A stretch of 64,000 bases of DNA from Hemerocallis citrina (GCA_017893485.1 JACEHZ010000372.1:1612001-1676000); one strand, 5' to 3'. Numbered from the stretch's first letter, positions 53,701 to 63,568 are shown. Notes: generated by a model from the sequence alone, not told the origin. Numbers and translations are program-made.

Positions 53701-56485
53701 GATAATTCACCTCCTGTATGAATCGGGCTTTCAGCAATTTGTCTACCTCCTCTTTAATGGCGAGCTGGCGCTCGGGGGCGAACTTGCGCCTCTTCTGCTG
53801 GACCGGTTTGGACCCCGGATCCACGCTGAGGCGATGGACCAAGAGTTCTTCGGAGATACCGGGCATGTCCGCTGCTGACCATGCGAAGAGGTCCCGGTTG
53901 GCTCGGATGCATTTCACAACGTTTGAATGTAGGGCGGACGGGAGTGCCTTGCTGACATAGAACTTACGGGTCGGCTCCTGCTCCGAGAAGAGTATTTCCT
54001 CCAGCTCATCGACTGGCTCGGGAGTCGGCCGAGTAGCATCTTGTGGAATCTCGAGTGTTTCTAAGGAGAGGACGGGTCCGAGCGTGGAGGTCATGTAACA
54101 CTTGCGGGCCTGTTCCTGATTGCCCCTAACTTCTCCCACTCCAGCCCGAGTGGGGAATTTCATTTTGAGATGATAGGCAGAAGGGACGGCTTCAAGGGCG
54201 GCTAGGCCGGGCCGACCCAAAATGACGTTGTAGGCCGCGGGGACATCTACAACCATGAAATCCATTGACTCCGTGCGGGTAGTAGGAGTTTTGCCTGCTG
54301 TGACATCGAGGGTGATCACCCCTTCGATCGTCACCGGCACTCCCGTGAACCCATGGAGCGTATACCCGGCGGGCTTCAGTCTGTCTCGGGAGAGCTTCAG
54401 CCCCTTAAAAGCATCGAGGAATAGGATGTTAACGGAGGAGCCGTTATCCACTAGGATTCTTTCGACTTTGAAATTGGCCATGTGAAGGTTGATGACGAGT
54501 GCGTCGCAATGAGGGGTGCGGACGCCCTCGAGATCGTCGTCAGAGAAGGTGACGGGCACTCCGAGTCCTTTGGGGGGAGGGGTGGCCCGGACAGAATTTA
54601 CTTCCCTAATAAAAGCTTTCCGAGAAGAGTTCGAGGAGCCCCCCATTGGACCCCCATGGATAAGGTGGAGGACTCGCTCTTCCTCGAATTCTGGCGTCTC
54701 TTCCCGTTCCGGACGTTTGTTAGCCCCCCGAGGCTGGGGAGGAAGTTCGGCCCCGTCCTTTCTTACAAACTTCGCCAGCTGCCCCCTCTGGATGAGGGCT
54801 TCGATCTCGTTTCTCAGAGCCCGGCAGTCGTTGGTGTCATGCCCATGGTCCCGGTGATAACGGCACCATTTGTCTTTATCCCTCCTTTTGGCTGGGGTGT
54901 TCATCTTTGGAGCTGGAGGCAGGACCCCTTCTTTTTCGACTTCCATGAAAATGGCGGAGATGTTTGTGGTGAGGGGAGTAAATTTTTCAAATCTAGGGGG
55001 AGGCCGGCGCTGGCCAGCATTATCCTTCTGAAACTTTTTGGGTCCCTCTTCTTCCGTTCCCTTCCTCTTAGACCCGGAGGCGGTTGCTTCCCAGTTGGGC
55101 GGTTCCTCGGCCTCTTCAGCTCGGATGTACTTTTCAGTACGGAGGAGGAGGTCAGAAAAGTCATGTGGCGGTTTTTTGGCGAGGGAGGAGCGGAGGTTAG
55201 AATTTAGGATGTTGGATTGGAACGCCGCGGTAGCAACGGATTGGTCGAGGGATGCGATAGTTCTGGCCTCGGCTGTGAACCTCTTCACGTAGTCCCTCAA
55301 TCTCTCCCCCTTCTGCTGACGGAGGTGCAACAGGGAAATGCTGGTCTTCTCGGCCCTTCGGCTGCTGACGAAGTGGGTGATGAACAGGGTCTCGAACTGT
55401 TCAAAGGAGAATATTGACGCCGGGGCAAGGCGAGAGTACCATTCTCGAGCTGGGCCCTTCAGAGTTGCAGGGAATGTTTTGCAGAGGAGGGCGTCGGACG
55501 CTTGATGGAGGAGCATCAAAGTCTTAAAGCCTTCGATGTGGTCAACCGGATCGGTCTCTCCCGTGTAGTTCTCGAACTGGGGAGGTTTGAAACCGAAGGG
55601 AACAGGAGTATCCACTATGGTCCGGGAGAACGGGGGTTGGCTAGGACGGAGGGTCCTCCCCCTGAGTTCTTCTTCCCGGTTTATCCGTCCCAAGAGTTTT
55701 TCCACCTCGTTTAGGCGGCGGTTCATGGTGTTATCTCTCCGGCGGTGATCTGCCGAGCCACGGGACTCGTCTTCGTAGGATGGGGAGCGAGGGCTGCGGC
55801 GATGGTAGCTTCGGGAACGACGAGGACTTGGGGTGCGTCTGGAATTGGTAGGAGCGGGTCGAGGAGAAGGGGAACGTTGGCGAGGGCTCCGGACCGGACG
55901 AGGGGAGGGGGCCCTTGGCTCATTGGGATTTTGACGGAGATTGAGGGCCTGTTGTACCATAGCTTGGAATTGCTGGAACTCGGCACGGGTGATGGGTGCC
56001 TCATTGTTCCGATGCTGCTGCCGACCTGCCGGTGAGTGCCTCCCTCGGTAGTGACCGGGGGAGTCTTTTCTCCCTCTTCGGGCGGGGGATCCCCTGTGTC
56101 CCCGGTGTCGGGGGGATCGTTCTTGGTGGGAGGCTTCTCCCCGAGCCCGCTTTTCGTCCAGATGGTGACGAAGGTCCTTATCCTCCGGGCGTCTGGGATG
56201 GGCATCGTGGCGACCAGAGGCTCGGGGATGATGGGAGGCCATGGAGGCACTGGAGGCAGTGTGGTTGGGTATGTTCTCTGGATGAAGAGGCTGTTTCTGG
56301 GGGTTAGGCCCCTTCGGATCAGGATGTGGAGGGTTCCGCTGGAGCGGCTCTTCCCCGGTAGGAGGGAGCTGCCCTTGTTGTTGAGTGGGATCAGGAAGGA
56401 CTTCCTGCTGGTCAGGGATGGGCGCTCGATTGGAGCCCCTAGATCTGACTTTGCGAGGCGGCATGGCTGGAGAAAACCTGTTCAC
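50759..56485 (-). CDS. gag-pol: intact gag-pol polyprotein of element C (1908 residues)
   Basis: A single uninterrupted frame. Residues 1-250: basic, proline/arginine/serine-rich. 286-455: gag capsid region. Zinc knuckle C541, H544, H549, C554 (CX2HX4HX4C; second Cys replaced by His). Protease: D680-N-G-S-S. Reverse transcriptase ~905-1110 with YVDD at 1047-1050. Retroviral-type RNase H ~1190-1310. Archaeal-like RNase H ~1325-1450 (D1330 in YVDGS, D1392 in SDSQ). Integrase finger H1555, H1562, C1593, C1596; core D1625, D1685, E1721 (35 residues between the last two, as expected). No chromodomain. All catalytic residues are present, so the product should be active in principle. MPPRKV at residue 8 is a possible alternative start. 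It is transcribed from the LTR promoter at right and could supply proteins to A, B and other defective copies. Confidence 0.96.
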   Translation of the reverse strand: MNRFSPAMPPRKVRSRGSNRAPIPDQQEVLPDPTQQQGQLPPTGEEPLQRNPPHPDPKGPNPQKQPLHPENIPNHTASSASMASHHPRASGRHDAHPRRPEDKDLRHHLDEKRARGEASHQERSPRHRGHRGSPARRGRKDSPGHYRGRHSPAGRQQHRNNEAPITRAEFQQFQAMVQQALNLRQNPNEPRAPSPRPVRSPRQRSPSPRPAPTNSRRTPSPRRSRSYHRRSPRSPSYEDESRGSADHRRRDNTMNRRLNEVEKLLGRINREEELRGRTLRPSQPPFSRTIVDTPVPFGFKPPQFENYTGETDPVDHIEGFKTLMLLHQASDALLCKTFPATLKGPAREWYSRLAPASIFSFEQFETLFITHFVSSRRAEKTSISLLHLRQQKGERLRDYVKRFTAEARTIASLDQSVATAAFQSNILNSNLRSSLAKKPPHDFSDLLLRTEKYIRAEEAEEPPNWEATASGSKRKGTEEEGPKKFQKDNAGQRRPPPRFEKFTPLTTNISAIFMEVEKEGVLPPAPKMNTPAKRRDKDKWCRYHRDHGHDTNDCRALRNEIEALIQRGQLAKFVRKDGAELPPQPRGANKRPEREETPEFEEERVLHLIHGGPMGGSSNSSRKAFIREVNSVRATPPPKGLGVPVTFSDDDLEGVRTPHCDALVINLHMANFKVERILVDNGSSVNILFLDAFKGLKLSRDRLKPAGYTLHGFTGVPVTIEGVITLDVTAGKTPTTRTESMDFMVVDVPAAYNVILGRPGLAALEAVPSAYHLKMKFPTRAGVGEVRGNQEQARKCYMTSTLGPVLSLETLEIPQDATRPTPEPVDELEEILFSEQEPTRKFYVSKALPSALHSNVVKCIRANRDLFAWSAADMPGISEELLVHRLSVDPGSKPVQQKRRKFAPERQLAIKEEVDKLLKARFIQEVNYPEWLSNVVMVKKSNGTWRICIDFTDLNKACPKDPFPLPSIDTLIDATSGHELLSFMDAFSGYNQIRMFPPDIPKTSFVTDQGLYCYRVMPFGLKNAGATYQRLVNKVFQAQIGRNMEVYVDDMLVKSIRGIDHEADLQEAFDVLRKHNMRLNPNKCAFGVSSGKFLGFMVSQRGIEANPEKIRAILDMAPPRNVKEVQKLTGRLAAIGRFLSKSGEKCLPFFKALRGTKGFEWGQPQQDSFDQLKAYLVNPPLLSKPIPGEPLYLYLAASEQTLSAVLVREEERTQKPIYYVSKVLRDAELRYPKIEKIAYALIMAARKLRPYFQSHSVVVLTDQPLKQILHKPETSGRLMKWSIELSQHDITYQPRTAIKAQALAEFIVETTIPDSEQTTKGPPVWSVYVDGSSCNEGSGAGVILAGPDDFVLQYSLRINFKASNNEAEYEALIAGLGMARNAGARRLQIFSDSQLVVNQVLGEYEARDDRMVKYLAKVKSLMALFDEALIRRIPREENAQADALSKLASSSLQGLEQTVLIEVLLKPSIEDEAFNSVETLPLPLEDNWMKPLVEFLRDGLLPRDPKEARKVRTRAERYIMVEGVLYKRSFTQVDGRPYLRCLSPGQADYALQELHEGIGGAHSGSRALARKVLNYGYYWPTLLRDAERHVRQCTSCQKYSDIRRLPQAPLSSLSSPIPFAMWGMDLLGPFPPAPGQLKFLVVAVDYFSKWVEAEPLATITEHRVVQFFWKSVICRFGVPRVVVTDNGTQFAGAAFRALCQDLAIQHRFSSVSHPQSNGQAENANRQILSGIKKRLDKCSKGLWVDQLPNVLWNYRTTKRIPTGESPFNLTYGSEALIPLEVEIPSPRLIAFEEEQNARELRTSLDLVDEIRERAAIRQQGYRRRIELAYNKRVRPTDLKEGDLVLRKLAISFPGQKSKLAPNWEGPYKVSKVIRPGAYKLEDLEGREIPRTWNADHLLKYLEKATPPI

Positions 56486-56515
56486 CGGGAAGAGGAGAGG
56501 TCTCTACTCGTTAGT

Positions 56516-56533
56516 TTCCCACAGACGGCGCCA
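56516..56533 (-). other. primer-binding site adjoining gag-pol, element C
   Basis: Minus strand TGGCGCCGTCTGTGGGAA, 3 bp after the end of the X LTR. Priming here, not at the inner site 57926-57943, is what would regenerate the compound LTR. Confidence 0.8.
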
Positions 56534-56536
56534 ATC

Positions 56537-58681
56537 TGTTGCCGCTAATTTCGGTGTGGGGGCAAACAGACAGTATTTGTGAGTTCGTGGAAAACCTGAA
56601 TAGCAAACACCTAACCTGTTCCGCCGGATCTTGACCGTTGACTCCCGCCGTCCACCTGCAAGGAAGTGCGAGACACCGGGGTTGATCCCGGCGACGCACC
56701 CTCCGACGCTCAAGTCAGTAACCAGAAATGATTATGAAAGAGCGTTTAACTAGAAAAAGATTGATTACCTGTTAATGGAGATGGGTGGGGGGTATTTATA
56801 GGCGTCTTAGAGAACAATTTAGGGATGTAATCCGCGTAGTCTGATATAGAATAATCTCCTTGTAAACAGATTGGGAAAGTAATCTGATAAGGTATATTCT
56901 GGTAATCAGATAAGGAATTTTAATCCCTGAATCCCAGTGTAAAGATTGACGTGAATCATGGCCGTTGATTTAGATCTAATCAGGGACCTTGATTGTGTCT
57001 TGCTGGATTGAGTTGGCAGCGGGTTGAAACCCGTGCCCAGCTGAGATGGATCCGTTTGCGGGTTATTGGATCTGTGAGAAGGAGACCCAGTACCCGCTTC
57101 GGACCCGTTTGCCTGTGAAATTACCATCTCGCCCCTGAGCTGTAGGATTCGTGCCCCATTCGGACGGCCTCGATTGAACCCCTGGTTTTGGCCATATCAG
57201 AAACCTTCCATGTGATCAGCAGGATCCCCTTCGCCATCGTAGGTCTCGAATTGAGGGGGTCGGAAATTCCGGGGTATTTCTGCTTGGAGGATGGGGGCGG
57301 AGAAGGGAGGACGGACAGGCCTGTACCCCTGAGGCGCTCTTTGGCCGTCGTCCCCTATGTGATCGAGGCGGTCCTCCATTTCTTGCAGGCGCCTTAGGAG
57401 TACGTCGTCGTCTTCTGGTTGGATCGTTGAAGGGCGGGACGCGCTGGCTTCGGCGTCCGACCCTGTTTGGGAATGGAGGGTTTCTTCCTTGGGGGCCCGT
57501 CGGAGGGCTCCCAGCATTTCTCTTCGGAAGTCTTGGAATTCCTTATGAGTGACGGGGGCTCCTTCGGCCCGGTTTGGTCGGTCCGAGGGTTGTCTTCCGA
57601 CTTGGCTGAGCGCGGGTCTGCGTGCCTCGGGCGGTGGCCTCGGGTGGTTCGGGACCGGGTTGGAAGCGGCCCTTCCCCTGCTGCGGGTAATCTTGCGGTT
57701 GAGGATTATTCCCCGGAGGTCGGGCTGGGCTGGCCGGCCGACGCTCCCTTGGGACTCCCGAGAGGGAGCCTTGTGTTTCGACGGGCGTGGCCTGGCTTTA
57801 TTGGTGGGTGGGGGCGAGTCCCGTTGGTTGACGGAGGAAGCAGCCCCCTTGCCTTTGGAGGCCATGAGGATTCGGCTGTCGATGGCCTTTGAGGGTCTGG
57901 GTCGGATCGGCTTCTGGAGCAGCTGTTCCCACAGACGGCGCCAACCTGATGCTGTTTATTTCTGAGACACGTGTGGAAGCACCAGGTGTGAGTTCGAACT
58001 CAATTTGTATTGAAGGAGATTGCCGCTCGTCTGCCGACCTTCGCTTGACCTTCTGGGGGCCTACGATGAGCTCGGAAAGACGTTGAAGGTTGGGCTCGGA
58101 TCGGAAGGGTCGGATCCGAGGTCTTGTGTACCTGCAGACGGTCCTGAAACACCGGGGTTTGTCCCGGTGGCGGACCCTCCGACGCTCTAGTCAGTCTCTG
58201 TGAGAGAGTAGCAATAACTAGATATATTTAAGTGGCAAAAGATTGATTACCTGTTAATGGAGATGGGTGGGGGGTATTTATAGGCGTCTTAGAGAACAAT
58301 TTAGGGATGTAATCCGCGTAGTCTGATATAGAATAATCTCCTTGTAAACAGATTGGGAAAGTAATCTGATAAGGTATATTCTGGTAATCAGATAAGGAAT
58401 TTTAATCCCTGAATCCCAGTGTAAAGATTGACGTGAATCATGGCCGTTGATTTAGATCTAATCAGGGACCTTGATTGTGTCTTGCTGGATTGAGTTGGCA
58501 GCGGGTTGAAACCCGTGCCCAGCTGAGATGGATCCGTTTGCGGGTTATTGGATCTGTGAGAAGGAGACCCAGTACCCGCTTCGGACCCGTTTGCCTGTGA
58601 AATTACCATCTCGCCCCTGAGCTGTAGGATTCGTGCCCCATTCGGACGGCCTCGATTGAACCCCTGGTTTTGGCCATATCA
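56537..58681 (-). repeat. 5' compound LTR of element C (2145 bp)
   Basis: Minus strand order: Y LTR (58681-57947), primer site (57943-57926), gag fragment, X LTR (57199-56537). Identical to 40997-43141. It contains two TATA promoters (58275-58282 and 56793-56800), so transcripts may start in Y or X. Confidence 0.9.
57197..57865 (-). pseudogene. gag: truncated gag captured inside the compound LTR, right copy
   Basis: Identical to 41657-42325. In this 5' position it is the first ORF of any RNA started at the Y promoter, upstream of the X LTR and the full gag-pol. It could therefore be translated in place of gag-pol from that RNA. Confidence 0.88.
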
Positions 58682-58697
58682 TTTATTTATTTATTTA

Positions 58698-59273
58698 CTA
58701 GATTTGCCCGTGGGCACGTGCCTACGACACGTCTTCGGAACGATACAGCAGACGAAAAGTTTTGTAAACAGTAAAACAACAATTATGTAGCATAAGTTTG
58801 AATAGTATGACAATAATTAGTTGTAAACAAAAGTCCATGTTCCCATTAGTATATGTTGAAAAATAATTATAAATGGGGGTGTAAAATCCAACTTCTTAGA
58901 ACTTTGAGGATGGAAAATGATGAAATTTAACTATTGATGAGATATTTGTTATTTTCAATGTAACATGAGCAATAAAAAAAACATAAAAAATCTGAAAAAT
59001 TTACAAACCTGAAATCTGAAAATTGAAATTTCTAAGTAAACAGAGAGAGAATGAGAGAGAGAGAGAGAGAAATATGAAAAAGTGAAGAAAGAATAGAGAG
59101 ATAGTAATAAAGTAATGAATTTTTTTAGTTTTGGGGGGGAGGATTTTTGATTTTGGGGGGAAAAACTTTTTAGAGGGAAAATATGTTTTGGAATGATTAA
59201 TCTGAGCCATTGATTTAGTTTCTATTGAAGGTAAGCCACTTGATAGCTTTTTCTTTGTGTTTTATTATATAGA
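58698..59273 (-). mobile_element. non-autonomous Helitron (576 bp)
   Basis: On the minus strand it starts A|TCTATATAATAAAACAC at 59273 and ends with the palindrome TGCCCACGGGCA (58715-58704), AAT and CTAG|T (58701-58698). Host A and T flank it as expected for Helitrons, which make no target duplication. Inside are GA-rich and A-rich tracts and no coding sequence. It sits 16 bp from element C. Confidence 0.6.
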
Positions 59274-59397
59274 TTTTATTAGGAATAAGGTTAGCACATG
59301 GTACACTTCGATGTGCTAGTTTAGATCACTAAATACATAGAGTATAAATTTGTGCAACTTAGTCATTCAATTTTGTCAGTTGATTTCGTTGGAGAAG
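59274..59397. other. unassigned intergenic DNA
   Basis: 124 bp with no recognised feature. Confidence 0.5.
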
Positions 59398-59869
59398 CAG
59401 GGTCGGCCCCCACCTTGAGTCTGGTGAGTCGGCTACCTCAGCCCCCAACTTTTTTTCAATTTTAGAGGCTTCTAAATTTGTATTTCCCTTATAAATATAG
59501 ACACATATTTTATGCGTAAAAATAGGGGTGGCATTCGGGCCGGGGTGGCCCGGGACCGACCCGGCCCGGCCCGCCCAAACCCGAGCTTAACCGGGGCCAG
59601 ACTGGAGCTACAGTGCGGTTCGGTTCGGTTCGGAAAAAGACGAAAAAATCTCAGTAACAGCCTGGCCCGCACCAGCCGGGACCTGGTTGAACCGGTCCGG
59701 GCTGGGGCGCGGGCCGACCGTTGCTGTTACCGTTGGGATTTTTTTCTCCATAATTTATATTTAATAATTAAGATTTGTAAAATTACCAAAATACCCCCAA
59801 CGAATTTATATTAGCTAGTTTTGGGGGGTATTTTGGGAAATTGGAAATTTACATTTTCTATATATACAA

Positions 59870-60110
59870 CCTCATTTCATTCAACTCTCTTCACAAATTC
59901 ACTCAACTCTCTCTACTATCTCTCAACTTTCTCAACTTTCTCAACAAAAATAAACAACAATTAACAATATTCAACTACTCTCTTTCAAGATTCAACAATT
60001 AACAACATTCAACTATTCTCCTTCAAGATTCAACATCAACAACATTCAACTACTCTCTTTCAAGATTCAACAATCAACATCAACCAACAACATAAGCATC
60101 AACACTACAA
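59870..60110 (+). repeat. CT/CAA-rich short tandem repeats in the hAT leader
   Basis: TTCAACTACTCTC and TTTCAAGATTCAACA recur three or four times. They probably lie in the 5' untranslated leader of the transposase gene. Confidence 0.55.
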
Positions 60111-60482
60111 GTTTCTCAACTCTCTCTACCTTCATTCTTCAACAACAATATACGCTCACACGGTATTTTCGTATTTTTTATAATTTTTAGAATTCTAATT
60201 TTTTTTTGTTATCATTTATTTCTCATAATTAGATTGTGTTTTCTTGTTCTTCTTGTTCTTCTTCTTTTTAGATTTTTGTTGGTAAATTGGTAGACATACA
60301 CTAGAATAACAATTTTATAGTTGTTTTTTTATTTGCTTTGTAAAATAATTTTCATAACATACACTACAATTGATTTTATAGTTGTTATTTTATTTGCTTT
60401 GTAGAATAACTTTCATAACATACACTACAATTAATTTTAAAACATACACTACAATTAATTTTCATAGCATACACTAGTTTAC

Positions 60483-62474
60483 ATGGCATCTAACTAATCA
60501 CGTGGTAGATATAGTAGCCAAGAGTCCACTAGTAATCGTCGCATTTCTACCATTCTTCTTCCATATGTAGATAGTGAAGAAACACTTTACAATTATGATA
60601 TTATTCACGATATTCATGAAACACACACGGAACAAGTAGAAGTAGAAGTAGAACTAGAAGACATAGAACCACAACCATTGGAACAAGGACAGTCTCAATC
60701 CTGTCAAACAAGAGGGATCAAATCCGAAGTGAACAAATTTCTTGACTTTGTCCCTTCATAAAATGATAAGAATATAGGATTAAAAATTTGTAAGAAGTGT
60801 CAAACACCATATAAGTTTAAACTAGGATCGGGAACGGGTACACTTCATTGACACTTAAGTAAATATCAACCTGAATTTTCTAAAGACATCCTCACACAAC
60901 AAAAAATACACCCTAAGACTGGCCAAATAGATAGTCATAGCTACGATCACGATCTCATTCGTAGAGAAATGGCTAAGTTTTAGAGATAAATTACCTTATT
61001 CATTTGGTGAAAGTAGGAATGTAGAGACCTTTGCACAAACTGCATCAACCTCCATTATAAAAAAATTCCTAGGAATGTAGTAAAGGGTGATTGTAAATTA
61101 GTTTACAATGAGGTTAAGGATTTTTTAGTAGCAACACTTATGTCACTAAACACTAAAATTTCTTTGACATTAGATGAGTGGGTAGGAGTGAACGATGTTT
61201 CATTGATGTGCGTAACATGTCATTAGATAGATTCCGATTGGCTACTTTAAAAGAGGATAATTTCATTCAGATTTGTTAGGTACCCACATAAAGGTGTGAT
61301 AATTGCCACACACATCATGGAAGCATGTAACAATTTTGGTATTTTTAATAAAGTTTTTGCTATTGGTTTTGATAATGCCTCTAATAATACTAAGGCAATT
61401 ACTAGTTTGCTAATTACACTTAATCGTTTAGAACAAAAAAAAATTCATGTTAGGTGTGCTTGCCATATTTTAAATCTTTGTATACAAGATGCACTTAAAT
61501 ATGGACACGATAAAATTGAGGCAATGAAAAATTGTGTTCATTTTATTACGTTGAGTGGTCCAATATATCAAGCATTTCATGATTGGTGTCAACTTAAGGA
61601 AATTGTATTTGAACGTTTTCCTAAAGATGTTAGACATCGTTGGAATTCAATTTTTGATTTATTAAGTGTTGTTCTTCACTATCGTTTTAATCTTCGAGAA
61701 TTTTGTATTGCAATGAGCATGCAAGATTGTATGTTAGATGATGATTTTTGGCTTTTTGCCGATGGTGCAATTGTCACTATGATGACAACAATTAAAGATT
61801 TGGTAAATGACGCTTTTATTGGAGAAATGGTTTATGCCGCTTATATTAAAATTTTAAAATATTTTCATCCCCTTCCTATGTTATATTGTATAGCTAGTGT
61901 AATGAATCTCATGATTAAGTTAGATAGCACCAAAAATCTAATTGGGATTTTTTATACTTGTGCTCCACACGAAGAAATAAATGATTTTGACCATGCTGTT
62001 TTCATTACAAAATTTGAAAATATTTTGAATAATTTATATGATAGTTACGATAGAATTTATTTATCTAACATTACACAAACACAAAATGTTAGTTCTTCTT
62101 CTTCTTCTATGTTATCAAAGGGAAAGAGTCTTGCCACTAGTAGTATTTTAAATCTCTTAAAATCAAATAAACCAAGAACCAATTCACCAAATGAGTTAAA
62201 TTGGTATAATGCACAACCTCTCATTGATAAAGTAGTAGATGTGTTTTCTTTTTGGAAAACTAATGAACATATTTTTAGTATTCTTTCTCGCATGGCTAAA
62301 GATTTGCTAACAGTACCGGTGTTAACTGTTGCATCGGAAAGTGTTTTTTCTCTTGGTGGCAGGATAATGAGCCCGAACAGGAATCGCTTGACTACAAAGA
62401 ATTTGGAGATATTGGTATGCGCCGAAGATTGGAAGAAAGCGAAAGAGATGACTCAAGACTTACAAGAATCATAA
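60483..62474 (+). pseudogene. hAT (Ac/Tam3-type) transposase pseudogene
   Basis: The N-terminal part from ATG 60483 has in-frame stops at 60495, 60759, 60849 and 60981, followed by at least one frameshift. It includes a BED-type zinc finger (KICKKCQ...LH, then a stop, then HLSKY; ~60780-60870). From 61296 a 392-codon frame is open. It holds FDNASNN with the catalytic Asp at its residue 26, the H-rich CACHILNL helix, the VRHRWNS motif of the insertion domain and a C-terminal hATC dimerisation segment (PVLTVASESVFSLGGRI...CAEDW, residues ~337-382). The C-terminal half is well kept while the DNA-binding half is ruined, so it cannot mobilise its own ends as it stands. Confidence 0.88.
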
Positions 62475-63140
62475 AACGGATCAATAAGTAGCGACAAGTG
62501 AAGAAATAGTAGAATTTAATTTGTATAATGTATTGTAAATAATTGGAAAAATTTAGGGGGATTAGATTCTATATTTAGGTTAAGTAGAAGTGCACGACAA
62601 TAGTCCAATGCCTTCTCTTCAATCTAAATAGAGGCCATCTCGATCTCTAAATTCAAATAATTCTCTTGTTTTGTAATTTTATCTAATTTGTATGAAATTG
62701 TATTCATGAACTTGATTTTATTTAACATCATGTAATTTATCAAATCAATTAAAATTAGGTTTTAATTTCTTTTATTTATAAGTCCTTTGCAATTGTTAGA
62801 AAATATTGAAATTAACATTTAATACTTGATTTTTCAACCTCCTAAAAAAATGCACTAATTAAACCGGGTCGGCCCGACCCGACCCCCACCCTAGGGGCCT
62901 AGGGCCAGGTCCGGGCCAGGATTTTTGCAAAGTGGCCCTTCCCGGCCCGGCCCGCAAATTGGCGGAGCCCGACTCTTGTTGGCCCGGGACCGGGCAAAGC
63001 CCGGGTGGTCCCGGCCTGGCCCGGTCCGCCCAGACCGAATGCCTCCCCTACGTAAAAATATAATAATATTATTATGGGCTCCCAAAAATAATTATTTGGG
63101 CATTTCGTTTAGGGTCCCTGGAAATTCAGGGCCGGCCCTG

Positions 63141-63556
63141 CTGATAAGGCCAATGGAACGGGCAATATAAGCCTTTTTTTTCTCCCTACTTTTTTCTCTC
63201 GTTGTTTCGCAGCAGCTTTTGAGCTGGAGTTTGCAGCCAGCCAGGGCAAGGTTCGAGGAGCAGACAAATCAAACTTCTTTTATGCTGATTGAGATGTTGA
63301 AGACCGTCTTGTAACTTGTTGTTTGGTGCAATGTACTGTTTTTTAACATTAGTAAACTCGGAAAATATGAAGTACATGAAGAATGTCTTTCAACTTGGTA
63401 AAGTCTAATATTATGAAACTAATACAAGTTAGGTAATATGATTAGTAGTACTTTGAACGTATTATTGAACTATGTTTAACAACTATGTGTGCATAAAACA
63501 TATAAAAAATTTTACCATCTAATGGTCCGCCTATGTGGGCATGAGTCAATTGCTAG
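63141..63556 (+). mobile_element. possible Helitron 3' end
   Basis: The stretch ends with a hairpin (GTCCGC/GTGGGC around CTAT, two G-T pairs), 12 bases and CTAG|T at 63553-63556, the Helitron 3' pattern. No 5' end (A|TC...) was found, so the left boundary is arbitrary. The sequence before it resembles a transcribed 3' untranslated region and might be captured gene sequence. Confidence 0.3.
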
Positions 63557-63568
63557 TTTATTTAGTTA

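Larger units (their letters stand above)
40997..58681 (-). mobile_element. Element C: young Tat-type retrotransposon with compound 2145-bp LTRs
   Basis: Flanked by TTTAT on both sides (40992-40996, 58682-58686). The terminal repeats 40997-43141 and 56537-58681 are at a constant offset of 15540 and I found no difference between them in a line-by-line reading. Each terminal repeat is [Y LTR][primer site][truncated gag][X LTR] in the sense direction. The body (43142-56536) has an intact gag-pol, two tandem-array zones and an apparently intact spliced antisense gene. The combination of identical ends, intact frames and a perfect duplication indicates a very recent insertion of the compound unit. 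Confidence 0.93.
59523..63050 (+). mobile_element. hAT transposon (3528 bp) with decayed transposase
   Basis: Flanked by CGTAAAAA on both sides (59515-59522, 63051-63058), a perfect 8-bp duplication. Terminal inverted repeats TAGGGGTGGCATTCGG (left) and TAGGGGAGGCATTCGG (right, inverted) differ by one base. Both subterminal regions (59540-59730, 62865-63040) are packed with GGCCCGG/CCGGGCC motifs, the usual layout of hAT transposase-binding sites. It encodes an Ac/Tam3-type transposase remnant. Confidence 0.9.
59398..63140. mobile_element. short hAT-type element interrupted by a larger hAT element
   Basis: Left end CAGGGTCGGCCC and inverted right end CAGGGCCGGCCC form terminal inverted repeats. 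The 8-bp flanks TGGAGAAG and CTGATAAG match at five positions, an aged duplication. Without the inner hAT it is ~207 bp. No coding sequence of its own. Confidence 0.5.

Noticed and set aside
63141..63556. Exon of a host gene near the right edge
   Set aside because: The sequence looks like a 3' untranslated region but has no convincing frame or splice sites. It could equally be Helitron cargo.
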